A program made the translations under genes and the position numbers. Below, piece after piece: positions 34,635-39,493 of a stretch of DNA of 39,493 bases. Every line of letters starts with the position of its first letter. Within the stretch, counting starts at the first letter, position 1. This DNA is from Verrucomicrobiota bacterium (GTDB taxonomy: Bacteria; Verrucomicrobiota; Lentisphaeria; JABSQK01; JAJFLO01), in the NCBI GenBank assembly GCA_021772635.1, contig JAJFLP010000093.1, positions 1-39,493 of the forward strand, in the 5' to 3' direction. The notes beneath the pieces are model-generated. The model did not search any database and was not told the origin of the DNA. It saw only the letters and a list, made by a program, of their open reading frames with translations.

Positions 34635-36875
34635 CTACCTCGGGTCGTTAGATGATTGATCTATCAAATCGGCCATAGTCAGGAGTGCTTCTTTAAGGAC
34701 CCAATCTTTTTTCTCGTCGGTCGACTTATTCAGATTATATCCGGATATCTTGTCGCCCCACTCCTTTTCTTCATCGTAATACTCAAGACGCTTATCGAAG
34801 TTGAGGGATACCGTTTTTCTGGTTTTCCGTAACTGATATGCTTCGACATCAGCGACTAGCTCACGAAATTGATCGGTTTGGCCCAATCGTTCCAAGGTCC
34901 GCACGATTATATCGTCGCGGAACGATTGTATCGTGACTGTGCTCTTCGCTTTGAGCGATCCGATTTCGTCCCAGGGTAACGCGCCCTCTAGATACGCCTC
35001 TCCGATCTCGTAATGCTCGCGAAATCCCGGCATTATTATGTCAGGCGTAACACCCCTTATCTCAGTCGAGCCCCCATTAATACGATAGAACTTGGCGGTT
35101 GTCAATTTCGTCGTGCCGGGTTTGCGGCCTTTTAAAATCTTCTTGTTACTGACCGTAGATTCCAAGGCATGAAGCGTCTGCACGGTTCCTTTACCATATG
35201 TTGAGCGGTCGCCCATTACGAGACCGCGCTTATAATCCTGAATCGCCGCTGCAAAGATCTCACTGGAAGAAGCGCTGTACTTGTCGGTTAAAACGAGTAG
35301 TGGTCCATCATAATGCAGCGACTCATCGGTATCTTTGTGAACGATCACTTGATTATTCGCGTGTCTAACCTGAACAACGGGTCCCTTGGTTATAAAAAGT
35401 CCAGCGAGTGCAATTGCTTCTTCCAGGCTACCGCCCTTGTTCCTGCGCAAGTCGATGATGAGGCCTGAAATATCTTTCTCTTTGGCGTCATTGATTAACT
35501 TGAGGATATCCCTGGTAGAACTTGTAAAATCGTCGGAGTTCTTGCTTGCACCAAAATCGCGATAGAATGACGGCAGCGAAATCACCCCCACGGATAGACC
35601 CGGGCTGTCGCCGTCGGCGATCGACGAATCCGAGTCAACGGCGCCTTTCGTTACCTGCGTTATCGTTTTGTAGTCGATCTTTGCTCCGCCGTCGACAAGT
35701 TTTACCTTGTCCCGAATAATATCGATCTTTACCGGTTCATCTGCTTCGTCGGCACCAGCGGGAAGCACCGTGAGTACGACGCGCGTCCCTTTCGGTCCGC
35801 GGATATAAGTTACCACTTTGCGTAACGCCATGTTAATCACGGTGAGCGGCGTACCTGTATCCTGAGCCACGGCAATAATTCGATCGTTCTCCTGAAGGCG
35901 CCCGTCTTTATCGGCAGGACCGCCGGGGATTACATCAACGATAGTGACATGACCGTCGATGGTTCGCAGTCGTGCACCGATCCCTTCAAGTGAAAGTTTC
36001 ATCGAAATATCGAAGTTATCACTGGTGATCGGTGCCATGTAGGTTGAGTGCGGGTCGTATACATTCGCAAGCGCGGAGAGCAGGATCTCCAGCACGTCGA
36101 TCGCATCCTTTTCCTCTAAACGCGCAAGCACTTTCTCATAATCGTTAACGACTTCCGCCGTATACTCTGCGATCAACTCCTCCTGTGTCGGCGGAATCGC
36201 AGAGTCAGACGCGCTTTCATCACCCGGACCTCCCGCCTGAACGGGCGGCGACTCTTCGTTTTCACCTCCAGGCTCCTGGCTTTTCCGCTTCTTGACTTCG
36301 TTTCTAACGAGCTTAGCTATGACTCTATTCTTAGTACGCAACCGCCAGACTTCATCCAGATCCTCCTTAGATTCACACCAGGGCTCGTCGGAGCGATCGG
36401 GGAGGAAGTCCTCATCCCGGGTAAAATCAAATTCGCTGCTGCGGATGGCGCGCAGGTAATCCAAGCGTTCGCGAACGCGCTGCAGATATAATTCGTACAC
36501 GTCATAAGCAAAATCGATCTGCCCCCGCGGCAAAAGGTCATCTAATAGGTAGCGAAACTTCCCGAACCTCTCCAGGTCAGATCGCATGAAGTAGTTGCGT
36601 TGCGGATCAAGTACTCGGAAGTATTTGTCAACTAATTTCTCCGATATTGCATCGTTGAAACGCTTACGAAGGTAATGTCGCCTGGGAACTACCCGGGAAA
36701 CCAACTTTGCGACGAATCTTTCGAAATCGCCCGGTCGTACGGCGTCAGACGACTCCGACAGAGCACAGCTAACCACCGCGAAATATCCGAGCAGGTAGAA
36801 TGTAACCGATCTTGCTATCGACAATCTTACCGTACCCTTAACCCAGGCGAGAGTACCCTGTGAAATATGCATCAT
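34635..36875 (-). CDS. Tail-specific periplasmic protease, S41 family (Prc/CtpA type)
   Basis: Degrades periplasmic proteins from their C-termini. About 746 residues: a signal-anchor-like N-terminus (SVTFYLLGYFAVVSCALS); a helical N-terminal domain with the Prc-type YFMRSDLERFGKFR and LDYLRA segments; a Lys/Glu-rich, low-complexity insert with EEVKKRKSQEPGGENEES; a PDZ domain (LEGIGARLRTIDGHVTIVDVIPGGPADKDGRL); and the S41 core with catalytic Ser in DKYSASSSEIFAAAIQDY and Lys in STYGKGTVQTL. It ends with a Prc-type C-terminal domain. GGAGG lies 9 bp before the ATG at 36875; an ATG at 36881 is too close to it, and the longest frame runs into a repeat fragment. Same strand as the heme A synthase gene upstream. 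Confidence 0.93.
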   Translation of the reverse strand: MMHISQGTLAWVKGTVRLSIARSVTFYLLGYFAVVSCALSESSDAVRPGDFERFVAKLVSRVVPRRHYLRKRFNDAISEKLVDKYFRVLDPQRNYFMRSDLERFGKFRYLLDDLLPRGQIDFAYDVYELYLQRVRERLDYLRAIRSSEFDFTRDEDFLPDRSDEPWCESKEDLDEVWRLRTKNRVIAKLVRNEVKKRKSQEPGGENEESPPVQAGGPGDESASDSAIPPTQEELIAEYTAEVVNDYEKVLARLEEKDAIDVLEILLSALANVYDPHSTYMAPITSDNFDISMKLSLEGIGARLRTIDGHVTIVDVIPGGPADKDGRLQENDRIIAVAQDTGTPLTVINMALRKVVTYIRGPKGTRVVLTVLPAGADEADEPVKIDIIRDKVKLVDGGAKIDYKTITQVTKGAVDSDSSIADGDSPGLSVGVISLPSFYRDFGASKNSDDFTSSTRDILKLINDAKEKDISGLIIDLRRNKGGSLEEAIALAGLFITKGPVVQVRHANNQVIVHKDTDESLHYDGPLLVLTDKYSASSSEIFAAAIQDYKRGLVMGDRSTYGKGTVQTLHALESTVSNKKILKGRKPGTTKLTTAKFYRINGGSTEIRGVTPDIIMPGFREHYEIGEAYLEGALPWDEIGSLKAKSTVTIQSFRDDIIVRTLERLGQTDQFRELVADVEAYQLRKTRKTVSLNFDKRLEYYDEEKEWGDKISGYNLNKSTDEKKDWVLKEALLTMADLIDQSSNDPR

Positions 36876-36895
36876 CTTCATTAACCTCCGGTTTC

Positions 36896-36945
36896 TGAGC
36901 CTGAATAATTCATGCAATTCGTCGCGAGAGCACTTAATTCGCTCA
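36896..36945. repeat. Fragment of the 182-bp MITE family at the COX15-protease junction
   Basis: Matches the first 50 bp of MITE copy A (11571-11620) at 42 positions, including ATTCGTCGCGAGAG. It fills the gap between the two genes, and its inner end supplies the stop codon of the heme A synthase gene (36943-36945). Confidence 0.7.
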
Positions 36946-37920
36946 GTTTGTGATACTTTTTACCCGTGTGTTGCTGCGATAGCTCCATAATACAGTTGAG
37001 AGTGAACTGGCCAATATCAGTGCGCCTAAAAGTACGTGAGCGGTCGTCGGGATGACCGAACGACCGGACCAAATCACGGACGCTCCCAGGAAAATTTGTA
37101 TGACAATCAAATTAAACGTCACGACGGTCCAGAATCTGAGCCAAAACTCAAAACCGCGAAAACTGCGCGTAAGCAGTATCGCAGCCGTGACGAATACCGC
37201 AACGGCCCCAACACGATGCGCATAATGGACACCGACCTTGAGCGTCCATTCCGGCGGTAGCAAACCGCCGAAAACGAGCGGAAACGTCGGAATCGCCATA
37301 CCCGCTCCGGAGTGTCGCATAATCGCACCGATTACCAGCTGAACAAATATCACCGCGCACAAAATAATTGCGATTCGCCTATCCTGTGTCTGCACCGCTA
37401 CAGCATCCGCAGGATACTCGATCCAGGATCGCGACGTCCCCCACGCCAATGCGACGAGTACACAAAAAAATGATTGGCCGACGCATGCATGGATCATTGC
37501 GTAAACGATATTACGTTCGGTCACCCGCAGTCCGCCGAGAATGCCCTGGATGACAACCGTCAATAACGCAATCGCAGCAAGTCGTTTCAACCATCGAGCC
37601 TGGGTGCTTCGGCAGAATGTGAACGTCATAATTAACGTCATCAACCCGACCGTGGCGCCGATTAATCGATGACCGTGTTCTTCCCGTACCATGGGCTTCT
37701 TCCACCATTCGGCCGGATTCAATGAGCCGAACGACAGAGGCCAGTCGGGAACAGCCAATCCGGCACCGAGCGTCGTGACCAGGCCGCCCGCATAAATCAG
37801 TATAGCAGTCGTAATCACGACCAGTATAGTGTATCTATGCAGCCATTTGTTATAGTTGCTGGCTCGTACGTCTATCATAGCGGTTGTCACGAAAGGTTTT
37901 TGACATCGGGAACGATTCAT
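36943..37920 (-). CDS. ctaA: Heme A synthase (COX15/CtaA family)
   Basis: Oxidises the heme O methyl group to formyl for aa3-type oxidases, so the organism probably respires oxygen. Eight hydrophobic helices in two halves. The four heme-ligand histidines are in place: EEHGHRLIGA, YAMIHACVGQ, HYAHRVGAV and TTAHVLLGA. GGLVTTLGAGLAVPDWPLSFG and SGAGMAIPTFPLVFGGLLP are the paired loops of the family. The start is uncertain: ATG at 37920 (used), GTG or TTG 3-4 codons earlier, or ATG at 37878; none has a good ribosome site. The C-terminus ends in a MITE fragment. No oxidase or heme O synthase gene is in the window. Confidence 0.94.
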   Translation of the reverse strand: MNRSRCQKPFVTTAMIDVRASNYNKWLHRYTILVVITTAILIYAGGLVTTLGAGLAVPDWPLSFGSLNPAEWWKKPMVREEHGHRLIGATVGLMTLIMTFTFCRSTQARWLKRLAAIALLTVVIQGILGGLRVTERNIVYAMIHACVGQSFFCVLVALAWGTSRSWIEYPADAVAVQTQDRRIAIILCAVIFVQLVIGAIMRHSGAGMAIPTFPLVFGGLLPPEWTLKVGVHYAHRVGAVAVFVTAAILLTRSFRGFEFWLRFWTVVTFNLIVIQIFLGASVIWSGRSVIPTTAHVLLGALILASSLSTVLWSYRSNTRVKSITN

Positions 37921-38009
37921 GGTTCGCACCAATCGTTCGAAACAGTTCTCGATAGGTGGGGAGATATCGTCGGTTTCCGGTGAGGGGCCTCGGAAGGAAA
38001 GGAGAATGG

Positions 38010-38082
38010 AGCCAAAGAGCGGATTTGAACCGCTGACCTATTCATTACGAGTGAATTGCTCTACCAACTGAGCTACTTTGGC
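38010..38082 (-). tRNA. tRNA-Thr (anticodon CGT)
   Basis: A 73-nt cloverleaf on the minus strand. The acceptor arm is GCCAAAG/CTTTGGC with discriminator T, the D arm GCTC/GAGC, the anticodon stem ATTCA/TGAAT with loop CTCGTAA, and the T arm AGCGG-TTCAAAT-CCGCT. The anticodon CGT reads ACG. No encoded CCA. Confidence 0.96.
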
Positions 38083-38207
38083 CCGTGAAAATTAAGGTTG
38101 ATATATTGTTGTATATTTCGACGAAAGTCAACCGGCAATTCACGACATTTCTCATTTTTTGCGCCGCCGTGTCTGCCACAAACGACTAGCATGGACTATG
38201 CATGAAC

Positions 38208-38237
38208 ATTCAGTGAACCCCGTGGGATTCACTGAAT
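38208..38237 (+). promoter_or_regulatory. Hairpin upstream of the PEP-CTERM gene
   Basis: Inverted repeat ATTCAGTGAA...TTCACTGAAT (10-bp arms) with inner CCC/GGG pairing, about 125 bp before the PEP-CTERM start and 125 bp upstream of tRNA-Thr. It could be an operator, a leader structure or a small mobile palindrome. There is no T-run after it. Confidence 0.45.
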
Positions 38238-38360
38238 ATTTACGTTTATACATAAATCCAGTAGGTACCAAGCACTGAATTGGATTGCAAACGTGGCGGG
38301 AGTACGATCCGTATGTTACGTTACTTGGTTTTCGCTATTTGAGAGTTTTGGAGTCGAATT

Positions 38361-39026
38361 ATGAGGTTCATCTTCGGTATTACTTTGGTAGGTCTGCTTG
38401 CTCTTTCCACAGCGCATGGTGACATCATACTGGGAAATTTGGATGCCGGCGCTGCGAATCATCTGCCCTTGACGGTCGGAAACCAAAGCGGACTCAAGTA
38501 TCGACAAGCGTTGTTATTTACGATGGGATCTACCAGTTTCGAATTGGCGTCTGTCGATCTCGGATTAGATCTCGACCTCGGGGGGACACCGGAGCTGCAG
38601 ATTCGAAATACCGACTCCGGAGACGGATCACCCGGATCGACGATCCTCGCTTCGTTTAATTCCCCGACACCACTTACGGGAGCCAAATTCTACACTTTTA
38701 CGCCGAGGTCCCCACTTGCGTTAGCTGCGAATACCGATTACTGGCTCTACCTATTGGAGTCAGGTGAAGATGGACGTTTTTGGTGGTATAGGAATAATCC
38801 CAATATTACCGCCAATGGCCCGTTCGCGACGTTCGTATCACACAGTTCATCTACGAACGCCGGAGGGACTTGGACCGGGATGCAGAGCGAACGCGTCAAC
38901 TTCGAAATCAACGGCCAGGTCGCCGTTCCGGAGCCTGCTGCATACGCCTCGTTCTGTTTAGTCGCCGTTGGACTCTTCTGGATCGCGAGAAAGAAACGGC
39001 GCGAACTATCACGTAGCGCTGCTTGA
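38361..39026 (+). CDS. PEP-CTERM sorting-domain protein with choice-of-anchor type domain
   Basis: Exported, surface-sorted protein of 221 residues. The signal peptide is FGITLVGLLALSTAHG. A single beta-rich domain follows (GNLDAGAANHLPLTVGNQSG ... LQIRNTDSGDGSPGSTILASF ... NTDYWLYLLESGED), resembling the choice-of-anchor R family. It ends with the tripartite exosortase tail: VPEPAAY, a hydrophobic helix (FCLVAVGLFWIA) and basic RKKRRE. PEP-CTERM proteins are processed by an exosortase, often in exopolysaccharide-producing bacteria; no exosortase gene is in the window. GGAG lies 9 bp before the ATG. Ligand unknown. Confidence 0.92.
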   Translation: MRFIFGITLVGLLALSTAHGDIILGNLDAGAANHLPLTVGNQSGLKYRQALLFTMGSTSFELASVDLGLDLDLGGTPELQIRNTDSGDGSPGSTILASFNSPTPLTGAKFYTFTPRSPLALAANTDYWLYLLESGEDGRFWWYRNNPNITANGPFATFVSHSSSTNAGGTWTGMQSERVNFEINGQVAVPEPAAYASFCLVAVGLFWIARKKRRELSRSAA

Positions 39027-39180
39027 AACCGGGGATAGTCAGCCTTTCCACGTTGGTAGACGTATTTAGACGCCGGGCTCCGCACACAAGATATTCGACC
39101 CCAAAGTCTAACCTCGCTAACCAAGACAATTTCCCGAATTTTCGCTTGATTTGACGAAACATCGAAATTATTTTTTACGA

Positions 39181-39362
39181 CTAGCCTGATCCATGCAGAA
39201 TTTCGTTAGCAGCGCTTTTAGCTGGCCTGAGATCAATGAGTTACGAAGGTTGTAAGGCTGAAGGAATAGCGACCTATTTCAAAGTCTGGGGTTCTTTGTA
39301 AGTCATTTAGGTCACGCACAATGCGTGCTCGCAGTAGAAAGTTTGTGCATAAATCAGGCTAG
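39181..39362. mobile_element. 182-bp MITE-like element, copy B
   Basis: Ends CTAGCCTGATCCATGCA and, inverted, CTAGCCTGATTTATGCAC. Exactly as long as copy A (11571-11752). The last ~35 bp of both can be aligned (shared GCTCG, AG, AGAA and TCAGGCTAG), while the middles differ. It contains a block also found at 21665-21711. Confidence 0.75.
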
Positions 39363-39444
39363 CGAAGCTTCGCCTCAAACCGACAAGTTTTCGCGATCCT
39401 GGATACTGGTTGCTAGATGCCGGATAAAGAAAGCAGCGTCCAGC

Positions 39445-39493
39445 TAGTTTCTGTCCTGAAATAGAAAAGTAGCGCGGTCAGTCCTGACTGCGT
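39445..39493. mobile_element. Start of a second TA-type MITE, cut by the window edge
   Basis: TAGTTTCTGTCCTGAAATAG and the following AAAAGTAGCGCGGTCA match the right end of the 21192-21390 element read in reverse (one TIR difference region, then AAATGTAACGCGGTCA). The other end lies outside the window. Confidence 0.8.

Overview
The window looks like chromosomal DNA from a free-living, aerobic Gram-negative bacterium, most likely in the Planctomycetes-Verrucomicrobia-Chlamydiae group (Verrucomicrobiota, Opitutae-like, is my best guess). The pointers are a PEP-CTERM protein with a choice-of-anchor type domain, a two-partner secretion (TPS) locus, a membrane pyrophosphatase, an ECF sigma / Ser-Thr kinase cluster, heme A synthase, an FadL-type outer-membrane protein, and intergenic space full of small repeats. 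The taxonomy is inference from gene content only.

Layout. 1-10154 (minus) is a TPS locus: an outer-membrane TpsB transporter with two unusual periplasmic Ig-like domains, followed by a giant TpsA exoprotein that runs off the left edge. 10155-11872 holds repeats, one small unknown gene, tRNA-Gly(CCC), a 182-bp MITE-like element and a perfect 64-bp hairpin. 11873-16430 (minus) carries hppA, recO and purB. 17040-18422 (plus) is a DUF2064 protein followed by a response regulator with a Cys4 tail, converging on sixA. 19449-21133 (plus) is a stand-alone malonyl acyltransferase, similar to trans-acting PKS acyltransferases, followed by an Sfp-type phosphopantetheinyl transferase. Immediately after it lies a cpYpsA/'putative molybdenum carrier' pseudogene split by a TA-flanked MITE. 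22051-23781 has thiG and thiE. 24399-25748 is an FadL-type porin.

25855-31353 (minus) is a coherent signalling cluster: ECF-like sigma factor, transmembrane Ser/Thr kinase with an outer CsgG-like domain, a TPR/Ig/CsgG-like lipoprotein, and a 78-aa stand-alone Ig-fold protein ending in a strong terminator. 31526-37920 (minus) has mnmG, a DUF368 undecaprenyl-phosphate translocase candidate, a tail-specific protease and heme A synthase. The window ends with tRNA-Thr(CGT), a PEP-CTERM gene and two more repeat copies.

The least ordinary content falls in three groups. The first is the set of dispersed short repeats: a TA-targeting MITE, a 182-bp MITE family, a TACTGC-NN-GCAGTA palindrome family, a 68-bp direct repeat and a REPIN-like element. 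One gene has been visibly destroyed by two of them. The second is the kinase/lipoprotein pair that share the same outer modules. The third is the TPS locus, with an Ig-extended transporter and an alanine-rich helical block inside an otherwise beta-repeat adhesin.
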